From: Candidatus Microgenomatus auricola
GTDB taxonomy: Bacteria > Patescibacteriota > Patescibacteriia > UBA9570 > XYC2-FULL-38-9
Direction: 5' to 3'
Assembly (NCBI GenBank): GCA_005239655.1
Contig: SBBP01000026.1
Coordinates: forward strand, 1-9,156
DNA length: 9,156 bases
Shown piece by piece: positions 1-7,151 of the stretch; the first letter of the stretch is position 1; each line of letters starts with the position of its first letter. The notes under the pieces are model-generated. The model was not told where the DNA came from and made no database searches. It saw only the letters and a list, made by a program, of their open reading frames with translations. A program made the translations under genes and the position numbers.

Positions 1-457
1 ATGCTGAACTGTACGTCATTGTAAACTGAACACGAATTATTCCCGGTGTACTGGTTCCAGACAAATTCGTAAACGTCAGATCAGAAACAGCCACGTGATC
101 ATTTGTGAGAGCAGTTGTGATTGTGGTGCTGCCTTCATCCACGACGACTTGCCCGCTACTCAGCCGAAATACGGTTGGGTCAACAGCGGTATCCACAACG
201 TCGAGAGTCATCGTACTGCCGACACTGCCGGCTGCTGGTGCTGTCACCGATTCTGCATTCCGAATGGTTTGCGTCACGAACTCCATCACCTGCATCCCTT
301 GCTGCTCCACCTCCGCGATGGTGCGGTTCTTGATGCGCGCTTCCCAAAGAAGAGTGATCGTTGACGAAATCGCCACAACCATGAGCGACGCCACACCAGT
401 GTAGAGCAGTAACTCCGCCAGTGTAAACCCGCTTTCTGTGCAATACCTCTTCTTCAT
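1..457 (-). CDS. PilW/GspJ-like prepilin, C-terminus cut by window edge
   Basis: I translated this frame by hand: 152 codons are open from ATG at 457 to the window edge, with no stop. Residues 1-10 are a basic leader ending in Gly10, followed by Phe11 and the prepilin motif GFTLAE, with Glu15 at mature position 5. A hydrophobic helix spans about residues 11-33 (LLLYTGVASLMVVAISS). This is the class III signal cut and N-methylated by the prepilin peptidase. The remainder reads as a small beta-rich pilin head (TIRNAESV, then FRLSSGQVVVDEG and IIRVQFTMTYSS), as in PilW/GspJ minor pilins. It starts one base after the stop of the giant prepilin gene, with no Shine-Dalgarno site, so coupled translation is likely. 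Prepilin identity is clear from the motif; the J/W subtype is inferred from position and the TIRNAES-type segment. Confidence 0.88.
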   Translation of the reverse strand, partial: MKKRYCTESGFTLAELLLYTGVASLMVVAISSTITLLWEARIKNRTIAEVEQQGMQVMEFVTQTIRNAESVTAPAAGSVGSTMTLDVVDTAVDPTVFRLSSGQVVVDEGSTTITTALTNDHVAVSDLTFTNLSGTSTPGIIRVQFTMTYSSA

Positions 458-458
458 A

Positions 459-3400
459 TTAGGGTTTGTAATTGATACGCACTTCTTCAAGCGTTGGCGC
501 AGCACTCGCTGAAGCCGTAAATTCTACACGGTACTGCATCCACGCATTGCCGTTGAGCGCACTGGAAATCAACTCACCACGCTCAGCAGTAAAATAACTT
601 CCACTACCGGTTGTGCCGTACCAGTCAGTCCACGTACCGGGTGATCCGCTGCTGTCTGGCGCCGCACGAATTTGAAACTGTAAGTCGCACGCCGGTGTGC
701 AGGAAGGAATGGTTTCGTCCCATTCAATCGTTTGAATGGCGGCCGTGCTTCCAATGGAAAAAGCGGACGAAACGAGCTCAGCGGCCGACGCATACTCCCC
801 CACCAACGGCTCATGAAACGCCACGTCAATCGTATCCAACTGAATCTGGTCTGTGCCGCCAGTCACAAAAAATGCTCTCCAGAGAATGCGTCCGGCGGTG
901 ACAGAAAAGGCATTGATGTTCGTGTTGACCGTTGAGGCCGTGTTGTAGTCAGTCGACGCTGTTGCGGTTGCCCATGCCGAACCATTCCAGTACTGCCAGG
1001 TGACACCGTCATCATCAGAAAGTTGGTAGTACAGTGCTGCCGTACCAGCGATCGTTGCTGTCTCTGCAAACGCAGCCCATGATTCTATCGCGCTCGGAGT
1101 GAGGCTGCTCGTTGGTTGCAGTGTTGGGCTGTCCGTTGCATACGTCCCGCTTGTGGTCATTTCAACTGTTGCTAAAAACCCGTCGCTTCCCGTGCTGGTA
1201 TAGGCAATGGCGTACACGTGCCCCGAGGCTTGAATCACATGCGGAGCCCACCCATCGACCGTATCAAATTCCAAACTGTCTGTAACCGCGGCAGCAATTT
1301 GTCCATCCGTTGCAACATTCACCAGCACGGCAAAGCCATCGCCCGAAGGACCGTTATAGGCAATAAGAAAAAGATCATCACCAACACCTACGACCGAGGG
1401 CTGTTGACAGTTCGTTGTATCAAACTCCAGTGTGTCGGTGACACTGTTGCTGATATTGCCGCTGCTGTCGATGGTAAACGTTTTCACAAAGCCATCATTG
1501 CCACTACCGCTGTATGCAACGACATACACCGACCCTGAAACGTTCAGGAGGCTTGGAGTTTGACCGTCAGCCGTATCAAATTCGAGCGTGTCAACCACAC
1601 TGTTGCCAATTGCTCCAACAGAGTCAATGGTAACCGTATCCACAAAACCATCACCGGATGGACCGGTAAATGCAACTGCAAACACATCTCCAGAAACGTG
1701 AGCGATACTAGAGAACTGTCCGTTCGATGGATCATACTCAAACGAATCCAGAACACTGTTTGCTATACCGTTCACGACAGTTCCGGTCGATACCAACTGC
1801 GCCAGTCCCCCACTCAACTCAATCTTCGCGGTGTCGTAGGTGTAATCCGAAGCCGTATCAAACGTCCACTGGTCGTGCATGCGGCAGGTGAGATCGACGG
1901 TGTCCAGCTGGACTTGGTCGCTTCCGTTGCTGACTAAAAATGCACGCCACAGCAATTTGCCGTTGCTCGTTGAAAACGATGTGATGTTCGTGTTTACGGT
2001 TGATGCCGTATTATAATTGGTTGAAGCTGTTGCCGTTGCCCATGCCGAACCGTTCCAGTACTGCCACGTGGCGCCGTCATCGTCGGAGAGTTGGTAGTAA
2101 ATCTCGGTTGAACCATTTTTGGTGGCCGTCTCGCTCAACGCGTACCATTGGTCTACCGTAGTCGGATCATACGACGTCACTGGCTGAATTGTCGGCTCGC
2201 TGGAGGTATAGGTGACTCCAAACGGTTCCGAAGGGACGGTAAAATCGGTTGTGTAACGCGCGGTATCAGAAACTCTCACTTCATCAATCGTTCCATTAAA
2301 ACTCGAACCCCCAGAAGCGCTCACCGAGAACGCCGTTGAAGTGTTTGCAATGCCGCTCGTGTATGCTGTAGAACCCGTCTCCACTCCATTCACATAGACA
2401 CGCACTTCACTTCCATCGTACACACCGGCAATATGGTACCACGTACCCGTAGTGACAGTACCAGATGGTGACGTGGCTGACGCCGTTGATGCTCCATTAC
2501 GTATCTGGAATGTCGGCGTTCCTAAATTTCCGATAAAGAGTATATAGGATTGTGTTGCAGTAGTACTCCCCCATTTCGACACAATGTAATCGCTTCCGGA
2601 CAGTGCGGTTTTGTTCACCCATGCTTCGACCGTGATGCTTCCCGTGATGTCCAGCCCGGACTGTGCTGCATCGGTGATTGCACCATAGTCATCTGTGGAA
2701 TCGAATCTCACTGCTGTTCCAAACTGGCCAGCGACACTGTAGGTTGGATTTCCGGAAACTGTCAGCGTATTCCCACGACCGCTAGAATCAGCAAGCGTCC
2801 CACTCGATTCATTGTGATGCCACAACCCCATCGTGTTGCTGTCTGGCGCCGTGCCGCCCGAAACGAGTTGCGCAACACCACCCGTCACTTCGACTGAAGA
2901 GCTATAGGTATAGTCTGCAGAAGAATCAAAACCCCATGACCGCAATCCGCAACCGGTGTTCGCCAACGTCACTTGCCCGGCTGGTGTAATCGCCAAACCT
3001 CCGCTGTCCGACTCGTACCGTGTGTCGTCTGACCAAATCGTTTGTCCGCTGCCGCCTGACCAATCCGTTTGCGTCCAGTTCGTTCCTTCCCAATTGGTAA
3101 AGTATGTACTGACTTCGATGCTCTTCGTTGAAAGAAAACGTCCGGTCCAACTCACCGAAACCGGCGCTTGGATGGTGTGCACGTCAGTATAACTGCCGGG
3201 GCATGCGGTGACGACATCAGCACTATCACGACAGACTGGCGAAAACGTGAGTGTCCGTGTGTAGCCATCAATCGAATCCGACGTGCCGTCGCCGGTGAAC
3301 GTCCACTCGGTACCAGCAGTGAGGCCGCTTTGATCAAGCGACAGGTCATTCCACGCACCATCACGAATGTTGGCAACAGCGGCCAATGCTTCCTCGGCCA

Positions 3401-3554
3401 AAAAAACAGCCCGCGCGCGCTCACCAGAATCAGCCGTCGACTGCTGGCCATAGACCAGCCCACTCAGCAAACCTGATAAGAGCAGTGCGAAAACAGCAAT
3501 GCCCAGCATGGCTTCCACGAGACTAAATCCAGATTGTCGCAGTGAAAAATCCAT
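459..3554 (-). CDS. Giant modular prepilin (PilV/GspI-like) with LamG domain and repeats; putative pilus-tip adhesin
   Basis: This 1031-residue protein begins with a type III prepilin signal: leader 1-9, Gly9/Phe10 cleavage, GFSLVEA with Glu14, hydrophobic helix about 10-34. Residues 47-72 (LAEEALAAVANIRDGAW) match the GspI/PilV pattern. Downstream modules are: 130-200, a pilin-like strand region and a Gly/Ser/Trp-rich linker; 207-235, module B1; about 243-435, a LamG/concanavalin-like lectin domain (ADSSGRGN, ITVEAWVN, WYHIAGVYDG, FNGTIDEVRVSD); 451-553, module A1; 563-591, module B2; 597-804, four 52-residue repeats; 808-911, module A2; 912-1031, a C-terminal beta domain with C952 and C956. 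I count only 8 lysines, so the protein is acidic and Ser/Thr-rich, as expected for an exported surface protein. Typical minor pilins are 130-250 residues, so about 880 residues are grafted on. The start lies 2 bases after the previous stop. The adhesin role is inferred; the ligand is unknown. Confidence 0.93.
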   Translation of the reverse strand: MDFSLRQSGFSLVEAMLGIAVFALLLSGLLSGLVYGQQSTADSGERARAVFLAEEALAAVANIRDGAWNDLSLDQSGLTAGTEWTFTGDGTSDSIDGYTRTLTFSPVCRDSADVVTACPGSYTDVHTIQAPVSVSWTGRFLSTKSIEVSTYFTNWEGTNWTQTDWSGGSGQTIWSDDTRYESDSGGLAITPAGQVTLANTGCGLRSWGFDSSADYTYSSSVEVTGGVAQLVSGGTAPDSNTMGLWHHNESSGTLADSSGRGNTLTVSGNPTYSVAGQFGTAVRFDSTDDYGAITDAAQSGLDITGSITVEAWVNKTALSGSDYIVSKWGSTTATQSYILFIGNLGTPTFQIRNGASTASATSPSGTVTTGTWYHIAGVYDGSEVRVYVNGVETGSTAYTSGIANTSTAFSVSASGGSSFNGTIDEVRVSDTARYTTDFTVPSEPFGVTYTSSEPTIQPVTSYDPTTVDQWYALSETATKNGSTEIYYQLSDDDGATWQYWNGSAWATATASTNYNTASTVNTNITSFSTSNGKLLWRAFLVSNGSDQVQLDTVDLTCRMHDQWTFDTASDYTYDTAKIELSGGLAQLVSTGTVVNGIANSVLDSFEYDPSNGQFSSIAHVSGDVFAVAFTGPSGDGFVDTVTIDSVGAIGNSVVDTLEFDTADGQTPSLLNVSGSVYVVAYSGSGNDGFVKTFTIDSSGNISNSVTDTLEFDTTNCQQPSVVGVGDDLFLIAYNGPSGDGFAVLVNVATDGQIAAAVTDSLEFDTVDGWAPHVIQASGHVYAIAYTSTGSDGFLATVEMTTSGTYATDSPTLQPTSSLTPSAIESWAAFAETATIAGTAALYYQLSDDDGVTWQYWNGSAWATATASTDYNTASTVNTNINAFSVTAGRILWRAFFVTGGTDQIQLDTIDVAFHEPLVGEYASAAELVSSAFSIGSTAAIQTIEWDETIPSCTPACDLQFQIRAAPDSSGSPGTWTDWYGTTGSGSYFTAERGELISSALNGNAWMQYRVEFTASASAAPTLEEVRINYKP
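822..1133 (-). repeat. Module A copy 2 (residues 808-911)
   Basis: Second copy of a module of about 104 residues, downstream of the four 52-residue repeats. Its core (residues 842-880) is identical to copy 1 at 37 of 39 positions, including YYQLSDDDG, TWQYWNGSAWATATAS and YNTASTVNTNI. The module ends in LWRAFFVTGGTDQIQLDTID, parallel to LWRAFLVSNGSDQVQLDTVD in copy 1. It is probably a beta-sandwich module; I do not recognise a named domain. Confidence 0.9.
1143..1766 (-). repeat. Four tandem 52-residue repeats (residues 597-804)
   Basis: Four head-to-tail copies of 156 bp each occupy 1611-1766, 1455-1610, 1299-1454 and 1143-1298, in coding order. The shared pattern starts with NSVxDTLEFDTxDG, continues with a VSGxVYxVAY strand, then SGDGF and a TVTIDSxG turn. 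The exact period with no gaps suggests beta-propeller-like blades or a beta-solenoid. Acidic DG and GDG turns could bind a metal, but that is a guess. Copy 3 carries the only cysteine here (C716) and copy 4 has lost the NSV start (AAV). Confidence 0.9.
1782..1868 (-). repeat. Module B copy 2 (residues 563-591)
   Basis: A short module (WTFD, SDYTYD, SGGLAQLVS, TGT) that aligns without gaps to residues 207-235. A cysteine lies just upstream in both copies (C557 and C202), offset by one residue. This copy introduces the four-repeat segment, whereas copy 1 introduces the LamG domain. Confidence 0.82.
1896..2204 (-). repeat. Module A copy 1 (residues 451-553)
   Basis: First copy of the module of about 103 residues, directly after the LamG domain. 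The 117-base core at 1983-2099 differs from copy 2 (915-1031) at 18 bases by my count. Sixteen of these are synonymous third-position changes; the only two replacements are A to V and N to D. Confidence 0.9.
2250..2828 (-). other. LamG/concanavalin-like lectin domain (residues 243-435)
   Basis: This domain lies inside the giant prepilin. It shows typical LamG landmarks in order: GLWHHNESSGTLADSSGRGN at the start, AVRFDSTDDY, ITVEAWVN, TWYHIAGVYDG, VRVYVNGVETG, and the closing FNGTIDEVRVSDTARY. LamG folds are jelly-roll sandwiches that often bind carbohydrate or protein ligands through a calcium site; the ligand here cannot be read from sequence. Confidence 0.9.
2850..2936 (-). repeat. Module B copy 1 (residues 207-235)
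   Basis: First copy of the short W-F-D / ADYTY / GGVAQLVSG module, just before the LamG domain. It matches copy 2 at the W, FD, DYTY, GG, AQLVS and GT positions. Confidence 0.82.
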
Positions 3555-3556
3555 TG

Positions 3557-3991
3557 CTAAAAATCAATCATCCCTTTTGAGTTGATCGTCACGATTGCGG
3601 TTTCGCCGGCGACTGTCGTCAGCGTGAGGCTACCGATTGTCTGCGGAAGACCCGTCAATTTGGTAAAAACAAACTCCGTGACACCGGAAACGTTCATGGA
3701 CGATGCAATCTCAAATGTTTCGTCGCGGTCCGTATTGCGACTGGCATAGTTCGCCCCCTGAAACACGGTGATGCTTCCGCTGCGCACATCAACGCCCCAT
3801 GTCTCATCGCCCTGCGTCGCTCGCGACAACTCCTGTGCGCGTCGTGCACTTTGGACAACAGTATCGACGGCAATCGAAAGATCGTTCTTCACCTGAAATG
3901 TGCGATACACCGGCAACGACAACCCAGCCAGTATGCCAATGATGGTGACAGAGAGCAGAATCTCAATCAGTGTGAATCCTCGATCGCGCAT
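3557..3991 (-). CDS. Small FimT/GspH-like prepilin (pseudopilin)
   Basis: A 144-residue protein with a five-residue leader (MRDRG), then FTLIE with Glu10 at mature position 5, and a hydrophobic helix at about 6-28 (ILLSVTIIGILAGLSLPVY). This is the canonical signal for prepilin peptidase cleavage after Gly5. The helix continues into residues 29-60 (TVVQSARRAQELSRA), as in GspH/FimT proteins, followed by a beta-rich head ending in VTINSKGMIDF. Such proteins are minor pilins placed at the filament tip or acting as assembly initiators. The length is normal for the family. It begins 7 bases after the PilC-like stop and ends 2 bases before the giant prepilin; no Shine-Dalgarno site is visible. Prepilin identity is certain from the motif. 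The H/FimT subtype rests on helix extension, C-terminal motif and gene order. A low-abundance structural pilin is a less likely alternative. Confidence 0.9.
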   Translation of the reverse strand: MRDRGFTLIEILLSVTIIGILAGLSLPVYRTFQVKNDLSIAVDTVVQSARRAQELSRATQGDETWGVDVRSGSITVFQGANYASRNTDRDETFEIASSMNVSGVTEFVFTKLTGLPQTIGSLTLTTVAGETAIVTINSKGMIDF

Positions 3992-3998
3992 AGTGTGA

Positions 3999-5099
3999 TC
4001 AGGTCTGCAAATTACCGATCAACGAGTACACCGGCAACACCACTGCCAATGCCACCAACACCACGCCAACCCATACAATGACCAGCAGGATGGGCTCCAG
4101 TATGACTGCTAAATTCTTTGTGGTGGTTTCGGTTTTGCTTTCAAAGGTTTTACCGATTTTCAGCAACGTCTGTGGCAACTTTCCCGATTGTTCTCCGGCA
4201 ACAATGAGTTGTTGAATGCTGTGCGGAATCAAGGACGCGGCGTGGCGATACGATTCAAAACTCACCCGCAGCGACTGCCCTTCGTTGACCGTATTGCCCA
4301 AATACCGATACAGCCGTCGATAGGAGGCCACTGTTGTGGATTGCGCAACCGATTCTAATGCTTCCACAATGGGCAAACCGGCATCCAACAGGGTGCCCAA
4401 CAAATAGCCAAAGCGACTGAGCTCAACCTGCTGAATCAATCCTTTCACCCCTGGCAATTGCATCAACATCCACTGTCCAATAAACCGTGTCGGTCGACTC
4501 ACAAATAACATGACAACAAGCAAACCGATCACACCCAATGCAATCGGAATCGCCACCGATCCGTACTCAGAAAAAAATGCTCCGATGCGAATGAGTATAC
4601 GAGTGACCAGTGGGAGATCGACATCGAGCTCCGCAAACACATCAGATAACCGCGGTAAAATGAACCACGCAATACCGATGCCAACGACAACCGCAAGCAC
4701 CATCACAAACACCGGATACATCATGGCAGATCGTATGCGAGAACGAAATTCATGCTCTTTCTCTTGTTGAAGGACGATCACATCGAGGTTGGCGGACAAA
4801 CGGCCGGACTGTTCACCGATGCGCACGAGTGAAATCACGTGCTCCGGCATCGCCTTCGTGTTCTCGAATGCACGCCATAACGACACACCAGAATTGACGT
4901 CACTCTTGATATTGGCAATCAAACGGCGCATTCCCCATGAACGCACATCTTTTTGTGCGCCGTCCAAAATTTGTATCACGTCCATTCCTGCGCCAAGCAA
5001 CAACGAAAGATGTTCAAGGAAAAACATCCGGTCGCGTGCGCGGATGAACATCCGAGCAATGGTTGAGACACCACGGGGTGATGGAGTGTGTACACGCAT
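3999..5099 (-). CDS. pilC: T4P/T2SS inner-membrane platform protein (PilC/GspF family)
   Basis: A 366-residue protein, slightly short of the usual 400 or so. It contains the two tandem T2SF domains of the family, at about 25-148 and 228-355. Each carries the diagnostic motif: IGEQSGRL at 94-101 and AGEQSGKL at 301-308. Membrane segments are predicted at about 126-148 (YPVFVMVLAVVVGIGIAWFI), 182-200 and 330-358, with cytoplasmic parts between. In pili and type II secretion this protein sits in the cytoplasmic membrane and couples the ATPase to pilin insertion. It follows the ATPase gene by 3 bases and precedes the small prepilin by 7 bases. The start at 5099 is favoured by that tight spacing; Met17 and Met25 are alternatives but would leave a larger gap. 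The stop is TGA, which shows TGA is not reassigned. I see nothing anomalous. Family assignment is firm; pilus versus secretion use follows from the neighbours. Confidence 0.95.
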   Translation of the reverse strand: MRVHTPSPRGVSTIARMFIRARDRMFFLEHLSLLLGAGMDVIQILDGAQKDVRSWGMRRLIANIKSDVNSGVSLWRAFENTKAMPEHVISLVRIGEQSGRLSANLDVIVLQQEKEHEFRSRIRSAMMYPVFVMVLAVVVGIGIAWFILPRLSDVFAELDVDLPLVTRILIRIGAFFSEYGSVAIPIALGVIGLLVVMLFVSRPTRFIGQWMLMQLPGVKGLIQQVELSRFGYLLGTLLDAGLPIVEALESVAQSTTVASYRRLYRYLGNTVNEGQSLRVSFESYRHAASLIPHSIQQLIVAGEQSGKLPQTLLKIGKTFESKTETTTKNLAVILEPILLVIVWVGVVLVALAVVLPVYSLIGNLQT

Positions 5100-5102
5100 G
5101 GG

Positions 5103-6749
5103 TTAGTTCTTTGGAGGAGCGGCAACACGTAACAACTCTTCAAGTGTGGTGATACCATCGTTCACCTTTTCGATGCCATCCTCAAACAGAGTGCTCGCCC
5201 CTTGACTACGGGCAAGCTTCCACACATCTTGCGACGATGGCCGCGTCAAAATCAACTCCTGCATCTCCGGTGTGACCTCAATCATCTCAAAAATCGCCAT
5301 GCGACCGTGATAACCGGTGTGGTTGCAGTGATCACATCCTTTTCCGCGAAAGAGTGTGGTTTTTTGGTTGAAGAATTTTTTTGCCTGTGGATACTGTTTG
5401 CCGATCTCAGCTGTACTACTTGGGTAACTCAGGCGGCAATTTTCACAAATCCGCCGCACGAGGCGCTGCGCGACAACAAGCTCCAGTGTCGACGCCAGTA
5501 AGAATGGTTCGATATCCATATCCAAAAGTCGAGGAAACGCTGTTGCGGCATCGTTCGCATGAAATGTTGAGAGAAGTAAATGGCCAGTCAACGCAGCGTT
5601 CACGGCAATTTCCGCCGTTTCCTGGTCTCGAATTTCTCCAACGAGAATCACATCAGGATCCTGACGAACAATGGCACGTAAACCTTTTGCAAATGTAATG
5701 TTGGTTTGCATGTTCACCTGAATTTGATTTACCCCACCAATTTTGTACTCCACGGGGTCTTCAATGGTGGTGATGTTGATGTCCGGTGTGTTGAGTTCTT
5801 TGAGCGCTGCATACAGGGTCGTGCTTTTCCCTGAGCCAGTGGGCCCAGTGACCAGAATCATTCCAAATGGCTTGTTGAATGCATCCGAGAGTGTGTGTTG
5901 GTCTTTGTTCGACAAACCCAGGTCCGTCAGCGTGAACCGACGCATGTACTGCGATAACAACCGCATCACGACTTTCTCTCCTTCAATGGTTGGGGCGATC
6001 GATACGCGCACGTCGGTAACCACACCCTGACTTTCGTGACGCATAGCCCCGTCCTGCGTGGAAAAGTGTTCATCAATACGCAGGTGCGACTGGACCTTTA
6101 CGCGGTTCAGCACGCTCTCATAGTACGGTTTTGGAATACGGCCAGCATCCTGCAACACACCATCGACGCGAAACCGAATCAACACATCAGTGCTCTGCGG
6201 CTCAAAGTGGATGTCTGACGCACGGAACAGCAGTGCGTCTTCGATAATTTCTTCAATAATTTCTGGTGCGACGCGCTGTTGCTCTTCGATAATTTTGCTA
6301 AAACGCGTGTCCAATGCGTGACGGTACTTTGCCAGGGCGGCATCAACATCTTGCGGTAAGGAGTACCCAATGCGAATGGTGGCTTTTGGGAAGACGGCCG
6401 CCACAGCGGCTTTCAATCCATCGTTCTGTGGTTGGTCTGTGGTTATACCGACATGCGATTTATCCACCTCGTGCACAACCGCATGGAACTGTTTTGCGAT
6501 TTCTTCTGGCAATTTCAACACCGTCTCCTGCGCAGGCTGATGTGTATTCAAATCGACATACGGGGCTTTGACATGCTCTGCAATTGCCTGGCCAAGCAGG
6601 TCCTGCGTAATCAACCCCTCAGAGAGCAAATACTCGACCAATGGAGCGCGATGCGTACGACAAAATGTTTCCGCTTTTGTCAGGTCTTCCTCGCTCACAT
6701 AGCTTTCCTTAAGGAGAATGTCTTTGATGGTTGTGTCCTCCAATTGCAT
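5103..6749 (-). CDS. pilB: Type IV pilus assembly ATPase (PilB/GspE family)
   Basis: A 548-residue protein, normal for PilB/GspE. Residues about 1-140 form a GspE/MshE-type N-terminal region (SEGLITQDLLGQAIAEHV at 43-60). The AAA core has the expected elements: Walker A GPTGSGKST at 302-310, Asp box TTIEDPVEY at 327-335, Walker B DPDVILVGEIRD at 364-375, and His box TGHLLLSTFHAND at 388-400. A tetracysteine zinc site (C435, C438, C472, C475) follows; it is typical of assembly ATPases and absent from PilT retraction ATPases. The enzyme is expected to form a cytoplasmic hexamer that hydrolyses ATP to drive pilin extrusion through the PilC-like platform. It starts 3 bases after the receiver stop, without an obvious Shine-Dalgarno site, and its TAA stop lies 3 bases before the PilC-like start. 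Whether the N-domain binds cyclic di-GMP, as in MshE, cannot be judged by eye. No catalytic residue appears missing. Confidence 0.96.
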   Translation of the reverse strand: MQLEDTTIKDILLKESYVSEEDLTKAETFCRTHRAPLVEYLLSEGLITQDLLGQAIAEHVKAPYVDLNTHQPAQETVLKLPEEIAKQFHAVVHEVDKSHVGITTDQPQNDGLKAAVAAVFPKATIRIGYSLPQDVDAALAKYRHALDTRFSKIIEEQQRVAPEIIEEIIEDALLFRASDIHFEPQSTDVLIRFRVDGVLQDAGRIPKPYYESVLNRVKVQSHLRIDEHFSTQDGAMRHESQGVVTDVRVSIAPTIEGEKVVMRLLSQYMRRFTLTDLGLSNKDQHTLSDAFNKPFGMILVTGPTGSGKSTTLYAALKELNTPDINITTIEDPVEYKIGGVNQIQVNMQTNITFAKGLRAIVRQDPDVILVGEIRDQETAEIAVNAALTGHLLLSTFHANDAATAFPRLLDMDIEPFLLASTLELVVAQRLVRRICENCRLSYPSSTAEIGKQYPQAKKFFNQKTTLFRGKGCDHCNHTGYHGRMAIFEMIEVTPEMQELILTRPSSQDVWKLARSQGASTLFEDGIEKVNDGITTLEELLRVAAPPKN

Positions 6750-6752
6750 AGA

Positions 6753-7133
6753 TTACTTTTTAAGAATTTTTTGCACGTGCTCGACGACACCGGAAATGGG
6801 AATTTCTGACTTAACATAATAGTCATCGGCCCCCAATGCTTTTGCACGCTTAATATCTTCGTCTTGACTCAGGTTGGATGAAACGATCACCGGGATATCC
6901 ACCCCTTTGGATTTGAGTGCAGCCAAAAAATCGAACCCGTTCATGATCGGCATGATCAAGTCCAGGAGAATTAAATCAAACCGTCTGGCTTTTTTCTTCT
7001 CACACAGTGCCAAGGCTTCTTTCCCATTCGACACAACCTGCACATCAAATCCAGAATGCTGGAGCTTGAGCTGAAGGGCCTTCGCAATCGCATGTTCATC
7101 TTCAACGATAAGGATGTATTTCTTTTCAGGCAT
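6753..7133 (-). CDS. Stand-alone response-regulator receiver (CheY/PilG-like)
   Basis: A single receiver domain of 126 residues with no output domain. The acidic pair E11/D12 sits in LIVEDE, the phosphoacceptor D58 in LLDLIMPIMNG, a conserved hydroxyl position is occupied by Ser86 (VIVSSN), and the conserved lysine is K108 in YYVKSE. The domain should be phosphorylated on D58 by a histidine kinase not found in this window, and then bind a partner. As first gene of the pilus operon, 3 bases before the ATPase, it may control pilus assembly in the manner of PilG/PilH, but partner and kinase are unknown. It is preceded by a strong-looking promoter and a very short, U-rich leader without a Shine-Dalgarno site. 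It could also act in chemotaxis or another phosphorelay. Receiver identity is very secure; pilus control is inference. Confidence 0.94.
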   Translation of the reverse strand: MPEKKYILIVEDEHAIAKALQLKLQHSGFDVQVVSNGKEALALCEKKKARRFDLILLDLIMPIMNGFDFLAALKSKGVDIPVIVSSNLSQDEDIKRAKALGADDYYVKSEIPISGVVEHVQKILKK

Positions 7134-7151
7134 AAAAAAATATTCGCCACT

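Noticed and set aside
180..443. Minus-strand frame of 87 codons at the left end
   Set aside because: A different frame of the same strand encodes a clear prepilin with GFTLAE starting at 457; this frame has no domain sense.
1560..1937. Plus-strand open frame of 125 codons over the 52-residue repeats
   Set aside because: It is the antisense image of the periodic repeats; the lack of stops follows from repetition, and no start signal or motif supports it.
3999..4001. TGA recoded to glycine, as in some candidate-phyla bacteria
   Set aside because: TGA ends the PilC-like gene at the expected length and also ends the peptidase; reading through would overlap the next start.
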